Source: Acidimicrobiales bacterium (GTDB taxonomy: Bacteria; Actinomycetota; Acidimicrobiia; Acidimicrobiales; Poriferisodalaceae). Taken from it: DNA of 50,652 nucleotides. Both the position numbers and the translations under genes were made by a program. The stretch is taken from positions 1 through 50,652 of the forward strand of contig JASLTG010000009.1 in the NCBI GenBank assembly GCA_030743005.1, read 5' to 3'. The notes beneath the pieces are model-generated. The model was not told the DNA's origin, made no database searches, and saw only the letters and a program-made list of their open reading frames with translations. This document shows positions 25,516 through 33,811 of this stretch, piece by piece (within the stretch, counting starts at the first letter, position 1; the number at the start of each line of letters is the position of its first letter).

Positions 25516-26109
25516 CTATCTTTCAGGTAGGACGTCGGCAAAAATCTCCCACTGTTTCCACTCAGGCTCAGGTGGTGAAACCGAGCCGCCTGGAGCGAAT
25601 TCGGAGATAGTCCCCGATTCGAGATCGTGGACGTAACGAGGGCAGTTAGGAAAAATTCGGGTTAATTTAACTTCAACTACTGCCTCAGCCCCTTCGAAGT
25701 CGGAGAGTGCCGCTTCGTTAAGCAAAATGGCGGCGGTGCCGTGAATCCGAATTCTGTTGGCTTTTTCGTTCTGTCGGATGAACAGCAATGCGACGTTGCT
25801 GGTTTCTTGAATGTTGCCTAAGGAGCGGTACATGCCGTTTCCGTCATAAGAGGGGAACCGCAGCGTTCGGTCATCGAGAACTTTGACGAACCCAGGACGA
25901 CCGCCTTTGTAAGAAACATCAGGAAAACCGTCACCATCTACGGTCGCCAAGAAGAAATAGGTAGCTCGCTCTAGATATGTAGCAGTCCGATCATCTATTG
26001 CTGCGCTTACGGTTACTTCGTTGAGTCGGTCTGCCAACCTTCGTGCATCGAAGTGGTCTTGCAGTGCTCTCGCCCCGCTCCCGTAGAGTTGGCCGCCAGA
26101 TTCAGTCAT
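25516..26109 (-). CDS. Pyridoxamine 5'-phosphate oxidase-like split-barrel FMN/F420 protein
   Basis: A 197-aa flavin-binding split-barrel protein. Family segments are YLERATYFFLATVDGDGFPDVSYKGGRPGFVKVLDDRTLRFPSYDGNGMYRSLGNI (given here only as landmarks at about residues 45-100) and VALLFIRQNEKANRIRIHGTAAI. It lacks features needed to call PdxH itself. Relatives bind FMN, heme or F420 and act as oxidoreductases or detoxifying reductases. TAGTCT lies six bases before the ATG with no ribosome site, suggesting a leaderless promoter for this gene and the LLM gene downstream. Confidence 0.8.
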   Translation of the reverse strand: MTESGGQLYGSGARALQDHFDARRLADRLNEVTVSAAIDDRTATYLERATYFFLATVDGDGFPDVSYKGGRPGFVKVLDDRTLRFPSYDGNGMYRSLGNIQETSNVALLFIRQNEKANRIRIHGTAAILLNEAALSDFEGAEAVVEVKLTRIFPNCPRYVHDLESGTISEFAPGGSVSPPEPEWKQWEIFADVLPER

Positions 26110-26115
26110 GGGTAC

Positions 26116-26121
26116 AGACTA
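26116..26121 (-). promoter_or_regulatory. Candidate leaderless promoter -10 box
   Basis: TAGTCT is six bases upstream of the ATG at 26109, with GTACCC between and no ribosome-binding sequence. Same layout as at 5181, 13038 and 48890. Confidence 0.4.
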
Positions 26122-26146
26122 GGCCGAGAGCAAAGAACGCTCGTCG

Positions 26147-26887
26147 TTACGGAGTGGGTTTGTGCGCTTTGCGAGAACCAGCCTCCCAGTCCTCCATAAC
26201 TGGCGCTGATTCGAGCGTTCCCAGCACGTTTATTTGAGGAGCTTCACGGAGAGACCGTTTCATCTCTGCAAACCCGGGGAAGCTAGCTAACTCGATGACG
26301 GCGTTCCACAGGGGGACTGCCTCATCATCACTCGGCACCCTTGAAATAACGGGACCAAAAAAAGACAGACCGGTAGGCGGTTGAAATGAGATGATCGGAG
26401 TTCCCACGTCTCGGCCAGTACGGGAAAGAGCCAGCTCAGTTTCGTTTTCAATTATGTGGTCCCACTGAGAGTCGTCGACAGCTGCAGCATGTTTAGTTGG
26501 TAAGCCAGCGGTTTCGAGGCACTTCTCTGTGTGTTCTACGGTGCCCAGTTGCTTTCGTAAACCCGGTTGTTGATCTAGCTCCCAATAATGGGTGCCGAAG
26601 GCGGCATATAGACCTGACATGGCACTTCGTCCCTCTTCTTCTCGGACCTGCGCTGCTGCTCTAAGAAAACGAAGCCCAGAGGTGTGTCCCTGTTCGTAGC
26701 CAGCTGGGAAGTCAGTGTCGTAATTCTTCTCTTTGTTGAGTATCCGCAACGAGATAAATCGCCAGTCAACCGAATAGTTGGTTTGTGCCGCCACCTTCTC
26801 TACCCACCGGGAGGTCACCCAGGCAAAAGGACAAATGGGATCCCAAAAGAATTCGATGTCGTAATTGTCTTCACTCATACCCGACAT
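26147..26887 (-). CDS. DsbA-family protein, Rv2466c mycothiol-dependent reductase-like, with CPFA active site
   Basis: A thioredoxin-fold protein of about 246 aa that aligns over its length with Mycobacterium tuberculosis Rv2466c, a mycothiol-dependent reductase that activates nitro compounds. Matching segments include FFWDPICPFAWVTSRWV (Rv2466c has FWFDPLCPWCWITSRWI), the SLRILN strand, DVGTPIISF with the cis-proline, and FFGPVISRVPSDDEAVPLW. The second cysteine of CPWC is alanine here, leaving a monothiol CPFA site. Start codon is uncertain among GTG 26896, ATG 26887 and ATG 26878. It is divergent from the hydrolase at 26919 with a gap of about 30 bases. Confidence 0.8.
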   Translation of the reverse strand: MSGMSEDNYDIEFFWDPICPFAWVTSRWVEKVAAQTNYSVDWRFISLRILNKEKNYDTDFPAGYEQGHTSGLRFLRAAAQVREEEGRSAMSGLYAAFGTHYWELDQQPGLRKQLGTVEHTEKCLETAGLPTKHAAAVDDSQWDHIIENETELALSRTGRDVGTPIISFQPPTGLSFFGPVISRVPSDDEAVPLWNAVIELASFPGFAEMKRSLREAPQINVLGTLESAPVMEDWEAGSRKAHKPTP

Positions 26888-26918
26888 AGTTACCACGTCT
26901 GCGCCTATGGTCGATTAG

Positions 26919-27788
26919 GTGAGTGAAAATGAACGAAACCCGGGAAGTATTCCGGAGCCAGAAATGCTGGATTCGGCGGGCGGTGGCCGTATAGCGCTTC
27001 ATTGTCTCGGAGGACAAGGACCGCCGGCACTCTTCGTTCACGCCACGGGCTTCAATGCGCGGACTTACGGCCCATTTGTCAGTGGTCTTGCTGGTCAATT
27101 CACAATATGGGCCCCAGATTTAAGGTCTCATGGGTGGAGCACACCACCCCGCAACGGGGATTATGAATGGACGAGTCTTGCAGAGGATTTATTGGTTGTG
27201 GTTGACCATCTCGAAATTAAGACAGGGGAACTCGACTGTGTCGGTCATTCCATAGGCGCGGCAACCCTTTTGTTGGCCGACGCCGCCCGGCCTGGTTTGA
27301 TACGGCGTATGTATGGCTATGAACCGGTTATGTGGAGACCGGGTGAAGCTTTTCCACCGGGTCAGAATCCGCTGATCTCGGGAGCCCAAAAGAGGCGTGA
27401 GGTTTTTGGTTCTCGAGCTGAAGCTCTGGAGAGATTTGCCAGCAGACCACCGTTCTCGACCTGTAGATCCGATGCACTTCACAGCTACGTCTCGAATCTT
27501 TTCGAGGATCTGGAAGATGGCACGGTGCGTTTGCGGTGCAGAGGCGCTGAAGAAGCTCAGGTCTATGACGGTGAGCGAGTGTCGACAAATGACAAGATCC
27601 GTAACTGCAAGGCCACAGTTGTGGTCGGTAAGAGTGGCGACCATGGTTTCGGAAATCTTGGAGAACCGGCGGCCGAGGCCCTAGATAATTGTCGAACGAT
27701 TGATTACGAGGGCTTAACTCACTTCGGTCCGCTTGAAGCACCCGGTCGTTTGTCCGCTGACGCATTAGCAGCATTGTCGGGCTCTTAA
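26919..27788 (+). CDS. Alpha/beta hydrolase
   Basis: A 289-aa alpha/beta-hydrolase-fold protein. The oxyanion-hole region is FVHATGFNARTYGPF near residue 38, the aspartate-containing APDLRSHGWS follows, and the nucleophile elbow is CVGHSIGAATLLLAD near 107; the general histidine is likely in EGLTHFGPLEAP near the end. It resembles small-molecule esterases or epoxide/haloacid-type hydrolases and the substrate is unknown. The GTG start has TATGGT seven bases upstream and no ribosome site, so it may be leaderless. Its end overlaps the convergent hydrolase by four bases. Confidence 0.83.
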   Translation: MSENERNPGSIPEPEMLDSAGGGRIALHCLGGQGPPALFVHATGFNARTYGPFVSGLAGQFTIWAPDLRSHGWSTPPRNGDYEWTSLAEDLLVVVDHLEIKTGELDCVGHSIGAATLLLADAARPGLIRRMYGYEPVMWRPGEAFPPGQNPLISGAQKRREVFGSRAEALERFASRPPFSTCRSDALHSYVSNLFEDLEDGTVRLRCRGAEEAQVYDGERVSTNDKIRNCKATVVVGKSGDHGFGNLGEPAAEALDNCRTIDYEGLTHFGPLEAPGRLSADALAALSGS

Positions 27789-28555
27789 CTAATAGAGGTA
27801 GTGCCCTGCATTGAGAGGAACGAAACGATTTCTTCAATGAGGACATCGGGCTGATCCTTGTGTGCGATATGTCCACACTGTGAAATGAACTTACCGACTG
27901 CTTGTGGGACCCTCTGGATAATGCCGTGGACCATTTCCTCGGTGGCATATTCGTCGTGGTCTCCTTGCAGTACCAGTAAGGGACAAGAGATGTTGCCGAG
28001 AATTTCGCAGATGTCAAAAGTCTCAAAACTTGGGTCCAACCAAATTGTGGACCAGCGATCAAACGCAATAGCCGGCTGATGGTGATGGCGTGCCATGCCC
28101 TCGACGATTTGATCGCGTCGCTCTTTCGCGACCCGCACTCCGTTCAGCCCGGCTGGTTCAACGAAAATGTGCGCGGCGATAGTAATTACTCCGACTGGAT
28201 CTAAGAGGTCGGACGCGGCCGCTATTAATGCAATCGATGCTCCATCGCTATGGCCAAGGAGGATCGGTTGGCTTATCTCGAAATTTTGAAGAAGAGCGGG
28301 CAATATTTCCAAAGCCTCGCAATGCATGAAATCTGGTCCGTACTGGGCTGGGCCTGGTCCGGATCGCCCGTATCCGCTTCTGTCATATGCGACAACCGGT
28401 AAACCCGTCGCGGCGTGAATACGGTCAGGAAAGTCGCGCCATTGGGTGATTGACCCCAGCCCTTCATGCAACATGACGATGGTCGGCCCAATTCCGATCG
28501 CCCCCGTCGTCTCAACAGCTAGGCGAAGGCCCGATATCTCGTGAATATCAGTCAT
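27785..28555 (-). CDS. Alpha/beta hydrolase
   Basis: A 256-aa alpha/beta hydrolase. The oxyanion strand is IVMLHEGLGSITQWRDFPDRI near residue 28, then VAYDRSGYGRSGPGP, the nucleophile elbow LLGHSDGASIALIAA near 96, an acid in LQGDHDEYATEEM, and the catalytic histidine in ISQCGHIAHKDQPD near the C-terminus. The arrangement is that of the meta-cleavage-product hydrolase and menH-like branch, without clear specificity. It starts a few bases from the leftmost possible start of the Nudix gene, so the two share a compact divergent promoter region. Confidence 0.84.
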   Translation of the reverse strand: MTDIHEISGLRLAVETTGAIGIGPTIVMLHEGLGSITQWRDFPDRIHAATGLPVVAYDRSGYGRSGPGPAQYGPDFMHCEALEILPALLQNFEISQPILLGHSDGASIALIAAASDLLDPVGVITIAAHIFVEPAGLNGVRVAKERRDQIVEGMARHHHQPAIAFDRWSTIWLDPSFETFDICEILGNISCPLLVLQGDHDEYATEEMVHGIIQRVPQAVGKFISQCGHIAHKDQPDVLIEEIVSFLSMQGTTSIS

Positions 28556-28611
28556 GAGTGTTTGTCGCTGATTGGCCGACTAAGCATGAATTTGCAGCTA
28601 CTTTGCCGGTA

Positions 28612-29139
28612 ATGGTGTTTAGCCCGATCATTGGAACCCTGATCTATCTCCTCGATCGCGACAGTAATAGTGTTCTCCTGATAAATCGTGATGCCCGACC
28701 TGATGATGATCATTACGGAAAGTTCAACGGTCTTGGGGGAAAACTAGAAGTAGATGAGTCAGTGGTAGCCGGAGCGCTTCGCGAACTTGCAGAAGAGGCC
28801 GGTGTGACAGCCACTTCGCTTTCTTTGAGGGGCACCATCAGTTGGTCAAATTTCGGTCCCAAACGTGAGGAGTGGTTGGGGTTTGTTTTTCTTGCGGATG
28901 CTTGGGAAGGGGAACTCTTGTCTAGTAACGATGAAGGCTCGCTTGTTTGGGTTCAACTCGAACGGCTCTTACAAGCGTGTGACTCTAACCCTGGCCTCCG
29001 AGCCTCAGCGGACCTTCCGATGTGGGAAGGAGATCGCAATTTTATACCTTTGGTGTTTGATGATGATGAGCGACAGTTCCATGGATCGATGCCCTATGAC
29101 GGCGACAAACCCCTTGGTTGGACCTACCAAAGGGTGTAA
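28612..29139 (+). CDS. Nudix hydrolase (MutT / 8-oxo-dGTPase-like)
   Basis: About 175 aa. The complete Nudix box runs GGKLEVDESVVAGALRELAEEAG around residue 43 (GX5EX7REUXEEXGU fits). Flanking sequence, including IIGTLIYLLDRDSNSVLLINRDARPDDDHYGKFNGLGGK as a landmark region and FHGSMPYDGDKPLGWTY near the end, recalls MTH1/MutT-like enzymes that hydrolyse oxidised nucleotides. I chose the ATG at 28612 because the conserved region begins there and TACTTT lies seven bases upstream; a GTG at 28558 would add 18 residues that do not resemble the family. Likely nucleotide pool sanitation (inference). Confidence 0.85.
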   Translation: MVFSPIIGTLIYLLDRDSNSVLLINRDARPDDDHYGKFNGLGGKLEVDESVVAGALRELAEEAGVTATSLSLRGTISWSNFGPKREEWLGFVFLADAWEGELLSSNDEGSLVWVQLERLLQACDSNPGLRASADLPMWEGDRNFIPLVFDDDERQFHGSMPYDGDKPLGWTYQRV

Positions 29140-29142
29140 CGG

Positions 29143-30561
29143 TTACAGCCGGACATACTCGTAGTCAACGGGTTGAGTGTTAATTCCCGCTGTGGGAGCT
29201 GAAATCCAACTCGCCATTTGCCCAGCTCCATATACCGGCTGCATTAACGAGAGCACGAACTCTCGGTCTGAATCAGTTGGAAGGAAGTTAGGTGCCAACT
29301 CATTCCATTCAGCCTCGGAGGTTATTTCGCCATCGGGAGTCACAAATTGGTTTTGATGCACCCCAACTTGTCGGTGGAATGCCTCGTGGGGGAGTCCGAG
29401 CTGAAGGTCGATCCCGTTTTCGTCGAGGATGCGATTCCATCGACGCATACCTTTTGCGCAGTCATCAATGTAGGAGCGTCTTAGCTGCTGGTTGACAACA
29501 GCGATTGCGGGTCGAGTCGTTTCAGTCCACTTGCCATCCACTATTTCGACTATTGAGTCCTGTTCGTCGACCAGTAAGTGGTCGTCTTTATAGGAATCCT
29601 CAGCGAACCTTCCCTTTAATCCAGCTGAATAGTAATTAGCTGCATTCGTTGAGGTTTCAGATCCGAACAAGTCGAGAGAAACCGAGAAGTGAAAGTTTAT
29701 GTATTTTTGGAGAGTTGGTAAGTCAACAACCCCATAGCTGCGAACGTCGTCGGTGTTGTGTTCATTCATAACGTCGCAGGTCCGTTGGATGACTCGACCT
29801 ATACCTGAAGCGCCCACGAACATGTGGTGGGCCTCTTCTTTCAACATAAAATCGCAAGTTCGACTTAACGGGTCGAAAGCTGACTCTTTGAGAGCTCCCA
29901 ACTGATACTTGCCGTCCCGGTCGGTGAAGTAAGTAAAGAGTAAATAAGACAACCAGTCCGATGTCTTCTCGTTGAAAGCACCCAGGATGCGAGGATGGTC
30001 GGGATCACCGGAGTTTCTCTCTAAGAGAGCGTCGGCTTCGTCTCGCCCGTCCCGACCAAAATAGGCATGAAGTAGATACACCATCGCCCACAGGTGGCGC
30101 CCCTCTTCTACATTGATCTGAAATAAGTTCCGCAAGTCGTAGAGCGAAGGAGCTGTCTGACCTAAGTATCTCTGTTGCTCGACGGACGCTGGTTCTGTAT
30201 CGCCTTGCACCACGATTAGTCGCCTGAGTTCGGTCCTGAATTCACCAGGCACTTCATGCCAGACAGGCTGCCCTTTAAGTTCGCCGAACCCGATCCGCCG
30301 ATCAATTTCCGGCTCGGAAAGAAATATGCCCCAGCGGTATTCGGGCAGTGTGACGTGAGAGAAGTGAGCCCAACCTTGTTGGCCAACATCTACTGCTGTG
30401 CGTAGATATATTTCTTTGTCTTGAAAGCTGACTGGTCCCATTTCAGACCACCAATTAGCGAAACGAGGTTGCCAACTTTCCAGTGCTCGTTGGAGGCGCC
30501 TGTCGCCAACGAGATCGACATTGTTGGGAATTTTTTCTGAATAATCGATTTCTTTAGTCAT
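29143..30561 (-). CDS. boxB: Benzoyl-CoA 2,3-epoxidase, diiron oxygenase subunit B
   Basis: A 472-aa homologue of BoxB, the class I diiron monooxygenase that epoxidises benzoyl-CoA in the aerobic hybrid pathway. Diagnostic segments are IPNNVDLVGDRRLQRALESWQP near the start, FLRTAVDVG-like and YRWGIFL, EGRHLWAMVYLLHAYFG (diiron Glu and His), and CDFMLKEEAHHMFVGASGIGRVI with the second ExxH. The C-terminus ends with a TQPVDYEYVRL-type tail. Length equals the family (about 470). It lies 24 bases after boxC and must be cotranscribed. The FAD/Fe-S reductase BoxA, which feeds it electrons, is not in the window. Confidence 0.93.
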   Translation of the reverse strand: MTKEIDYSEKIPNNVDLVGDRRLQRALESWQPRFANWWSEMGPVSFQDKEIYLRTAVDVGQQGWAHFSHVTLPEYRWGIFLSEPEIDRRIGFGELKGQPVWHEVPGEFRTELRRLIVVQGDTEPASVEQQRYLGQTAPSLYDLRNLFQINVEEGRHLWAMVYLLHAYFGRDGRDEADALLERNSGDPDHPRILGAFNEKTSDWLSYLLFTYFTDRDGKYQLGALKESAFDPLSRTCDFMLKEEAHHMFVGASGIGRVIQRTCDVMNEHNTDDVRSYGVVDLPTLQKYINFHFSVSLDLFGSETSTNAANYYSAGLKGRFAEDSYKDDHLLVDEQDSIVEIVDGKWTETTRPAIAVVNQQLRRSYIDDCAKGMRRWNRILDENGIDLQLGLPHEAFHRQVGVHQNQFVTPDGEITSEAEWNELAPNFLPTDSDREFVLSLMQPVYGAGQMASWISAPTAGINTQPVDYEYVRL

Positions 30562-30585
30562 CTGGTCGTGTATTTGCTGCTGTCG

Positions 30586-32220
30586 TTAGGTACGTCGGTT
30601 ATCAAATTCGGGGCGGGACCCGCTTCCATAACGTTGAAGTGCTCCCAGCGGTCCACTTGCGTTTGATCTAGTAAATACCCAATTCTGCCAAGCTGAAAGT
30701 CGAGCGAAAATCTTTGTAGCCATAGTTTCAGGGCCAGAAAACCTTAAGTTCGCCTCCATGGCCGTCAACGCGTCTGCTGAGAAGCTAGATCTTTCTTCAA
30801 TAAAGAGTCTCAGTTCATCATCCCAGTCCAAGTCATCCGGGGTAACGCTAACTAGCCCTAGCTGTGCTGCTTGCTCGGCGAACATGCTTGCATTGGAGGT
30901 AGAGGAAAGCGCTGCCAAAGCTTCTTCGTCACCCCAAAAACGAGAACTCAGTCGGCTCAATTCATTCCACATCGGCATTGCTCCGAAGTTGGTGTGGGTC
31001 AGAAGTATTGATGCCGCTGGTAGAGGGTTGTCATGGTCTTCGAAGCACCCGTCAAGCATAAAAATGCGATCTGCCGCAAGAGCCAATTCGAAAAGAATTC
31101 CAACAAAACAGGAGCCAGGTTCGATTGCAGCGACCAGCGTCTTGGCAGTCAAATCGAGTCTTGTTAAACATTTTTTCCACAGAAGCTGGATCTCACTGAT
31201 GCCATTTGCGGTCGAATCAAAAAGTGCAGAATCCAGACGTGTCGCATTGTCAATAGAGCCTTCTGTCCGCAAGATCAATGTACCGATGTCGGGATAGTCG
31301 AATCGAAGGCGGCAGAGAACGTCATCCAGTTCAAGGGCAGTTCGGAGTAGCCACTCAGGATCAGCGTTTACGAAAACTTTCAGTTCAGCGTGGCTACCGA
31401 ACAGCGTTACCTTGACCCAGCGGTAGTCGATACGATCCTCAGTAATCTGTACTTCTATCGGGGAGAGATGAACAGGTTCTGCTTCCGCCCGGACGGCGGA
31501 GGCTGCAAGTTCACTTGCTCGGCGCGCGACGGCTTCGTCGAATTTTGTAGGAGTGGCGAGTTCATCGACTAAGCCCCAATCCAGCGCTTCTTTGCCGGAG
31601 ATACCCTCTGCCTTCGCTGCAAAAATGTCAGCCCTATCGCGTCGGATGTGTCTTTTGTCTGTGAGGCGAGTCAGGCCGCCAGTTCCGGGAAGAACTCCCA
31701 GCAGGGGCACTTCTGGTAAGGAAACGGAAGTGCTTTTATCGTCGACTAGAAGAATATGGTCACAAGCAAGTGCTAACTCATACCCTCCTCCTGAGCAGGC
31801 TCCATTGACGGCGGCTAGGAACTTGATCCCACTTAAGGCGCTGGCTTCTTCAATCTCCAATCTTGTTTCATTTGTGTATTTACAGAAATTGATTTTGTGA
31901 GAATGGTCGGCGGCTGCCAGCATTCGAATATTGGCACCAGCACAAAACGTCCCTTCTAAGCCACTCGTGATTACGACACATTTCACGTTCGGGTGAGTAA
32001 GACGGATGTGGCGGATGGCATTCGCTAGTTCGATGTCGACGCCTATGTCATAGCTGTTTAGCTTTAATTCGTAGGTCCCAAATGTTGAGGCCACAGGATC
32101 GACAGCAAGCGTCAATGTTGCTATTTCAGCGTTGAGCGAGAAGTCCCAATGTTGGAATTTGTCAGGGTTGATATCAAAAGTGGTCACGTTGTCACCCTTG
32201 GAAGTGGCTTTTCCGGACAT
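30586..32220 (-). CDS. boxC: Benzoyl-CoA-dihydrodiol lyase
   Basis: A two-crotonase-domain enzyme of about 544 aa that hydrolytically opens the benzoyl-CoA epoxide ring to 3,4-didehydroadipyl-CoA semialdehyde and formate. Recognisable segments are FQHWDFSLNAEIATLTLAVD, LKLNSYDIGVDIELANAI, ITSGLEGTFCAGANIRML, and VNGACSGGGYELALACDHILLVDD. I placed the start at the ATG at 32220, which gives the usual N-terminus and is preceded by AAGAG; the longer GTG at 32262 adds 14 residues. The -10-like TAGAAT just before 32262 would then give a leader of about 35 bases. Divergent from the benzoate-CoA ligase gene. Confidence 0.93.
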   Translation of the reverse strand: MSGKATSKGDNVTTFDINPDKFQHWDFSLNAEIATLTLAVDPVASTFGTYELKLNSYDIGVDIELANAIRHIRLTHPNVKCVVITSGLEGTFCAGANIRMLAAADHSHKINFCKYTNETRLEIEEASALSGIKFLAAVNGACSGGGYELALACDHILLVDDKSTSVSLPEVPLLGVLPGTGGLTRLTDKRHIRRDRADIFAAKAEGISGKEALDWGLVDELATPTKFDEAVARRASELAASAVRAEAEPVHLSPIEVQITEDRIDYRWVKVTLFGSHAELKVFVNADPEWLLRTALELDDVLCRLRFDYPDIGTLILRTEGSIDNATRLDSALFDSTANGISEIQLLWKKCLTRLDLTAKTLVAAIEPGSCFVGILFELALAADRIFMLDGCFEDHDNPLPAASILLTHTNFGAMPMWNELSRLSSRFWGDEEALAALSSTSNASMFAEQAAQLGLVSVTPDDLDWDDELRLFIEERSSFSADALTAMEANLRFSGPETMATKIFARLSAWQNWVFTRSNASGPLGALQRYGSGSRPEFDNRRT

Positions 32221-32314
32221 CGCGATCAACTCTTGAGATGCCTTTTCGCATTTTCGTCCCACATTCTAAAACACGTGAGAGGCTGTAGCTCATGGCTAGC
32301 AGAAGGGAATTTTC

Positions 32315-33811
32315 TTGACCAGTAATGCGCTACACCGGTTCCTCATTGATCCGGCGACTATTTCGCCGGATGCAGTTGCGCTGATAGATGCTTCAACCGG
32401 GGTGACGACAACCCGACATGAGTTGTTGGAAGAGGCGCAATCCGTAGCGCGGCTGCTTTCGAAACAGGGTGTGGTTGCTGAACAGAGAATTCTGATGTGC
32501 TGTGCTGATACAAAAGCATTTCTGGCGTGGTTCTGGGGAGCGATGTGGATAGGTGCTGTCCCTGTGCCAGTTTCGACGATGCTCACAGCGAAGGATTACA
32601 AGTTCCTCTTAGAAGATTCACGTGCTGTTGGGATCACGTACTCTCCTGTTTTCAGCGATGCGGTGAATGAAGCGGCTGCTGATCAACCTTTCCTTAAATG
32701 GATTCAAGTCGATGAGGAAGTCCCAGACCTTGTTGGAAAGGTAGAGCTTGGAGAGCCGTTTCCCGCTGTCGATGATGACATAGCGTTCTGGTTGTACACC
32801 TCTGGCACCACCGGCTTTCCCAAAGGCGCGATGCACCGGCATGTGGACCTCGGATTTTGTACCGACGTGTATGCAAAAGCAGTACTAGAGATGGACAGCA
32901 ACGATGTGGTCTACTCGGTGGCCAAACTTTTCTTCGCATACGGACTTGGCAATGCAGGATATTTTCCTGCGGGGACAGGCGCCCAAGTAGTTCTCAACCC
33001 AGGCCGACCGGTACCTGAAGAGATTTCCGCTCATGTGCGGTTACACAATCCAACAATTTTTTTCGGTGTTCCGACCTCGTTTGGTCAACTGTTGAGCTCG
33101 GATATACCGGACAACACATTCAAATCAGTGAGGGTGGCTGTTTCCGCCGGTGAACCTCTTCCTCCTGATATTCACCAGCGATTCAAAGAAAGATTCGGTG
33201 TTGAAATCTTGGATGGTCTCGGAACAACCGAACTCGCTCACATTGCTATATCGAACAGGCCGGGTTGTTCGGTGCCGGGAACGAGTGGGACTGTCGTCGA
33301 CGGATATGAGGTCTCCCTTCGCGATGAGAGTGGGGAAGAAGTGCAGGGTGGAGAAGCCGGCCGACTCTATATAAAGGGCGAATCGGTCATGGTCGGGTAT
33401 TGGAACCGAACTGACAGGACGCGGCAGGCATTATCCGGAGCGTTTTTGGCTACAGGTGATACGTATGTCCAAAACCCAGACGGCACCTACACCTGTCTAG
33501 GCAGATCAGACGACATGTTGAAGGTCGGAGGAATCTGGGTCAGTCCAACAGAAGTTGAATCGTGCATTCTCGAACTCAAAGAGATCGCCCAAGTGGCTGT
33601 CATTGGAGCGGATGACGATGAAGGACTTGTGAAGCCTAAGGCTTTTGTGGTTCTCGAAACGTCAGCGACAGAGGTTGATATCGAGACCTTGGTGCAAGAG
33701 CACGTCAAAGCGCGTTTAGCCCCGTTCAAATATCCTAGATGGGTTGAAACCGTTGACGAGCTTCCACAAACTGCGACGGGCAAGATAAAGCGCTATTTGC
33801 TTCGCTCTTAG
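32315..33811 (+). CDS. Benzoate-CoA ligase family protein
   Basis: A 498-aa AMP-forming ligase that most likely makes benzoyl-CoA, the substrate of BoxB. The A3 motif YTSGTTGFPKGAMHRHVD is near residue 160; the residues after it (MHRH) are typical of benzoate and hydroxybenzoate ligases. DGLGTTELAHI is near 300, ATGDTYVQ near 385 and the terminal ATGKIKRY lysine near 490. The TTG start follows AAGGGA at good spacing; no ATG fits. It diverges from boxC across about 90 bases. Benzoate specificity is inferred from context, and a substituted benzoate is possible. Confidence 0.87.
   Translation: MTSNALHRFLIDPATISPDAVALIDASTGVTTTRHELLEEAQSVARLLSKQGVVAEQRILMCCADTKAFLAWFWGAMWIGAVPVPVSTMLTAKDYKFLLEDSRAVGITYSPVFSDAVNEAAADQPFLKWIQVDEEVPDLVGKVELGEPFPAVDDDIAFWLYTSGTTGFPKGAMHRHVDLGFCTDVYAKAVLEMDSNDVVYSVAKLFFAYGLGNAGYFPAGTGAQVVLNPGRPVPEEISAHVRLHNPTIFFGVPTSFGQLLSSDIPDNTFKSVRVAVSAGEPLPPDIHQRFKERFGVEILDGLGTTELAHIAISNRPGCSVPGTSGTVVDGYEVSLRDESGEEVQGGEAGRLYIKGESVMVGYWNRTDRTRQALSGAFLATGDTYVQNPDGTYTCLGRSDDMLKVGGIWVSPTEVESCILELKEIAQVAVIGADDDEGLVKPKAFVVLETSATEVDIETLVQEHVKARLAPFKYPRWVETVDELPQTATGKIKRYLLRS

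Noticed and set aside
27328..28068. A 246-codon minus-strand frame across two alpha/beta hydrolase genes
   Set aside because: It overlaps both well-supported genes out of frame and its translation has no recognisable motif.
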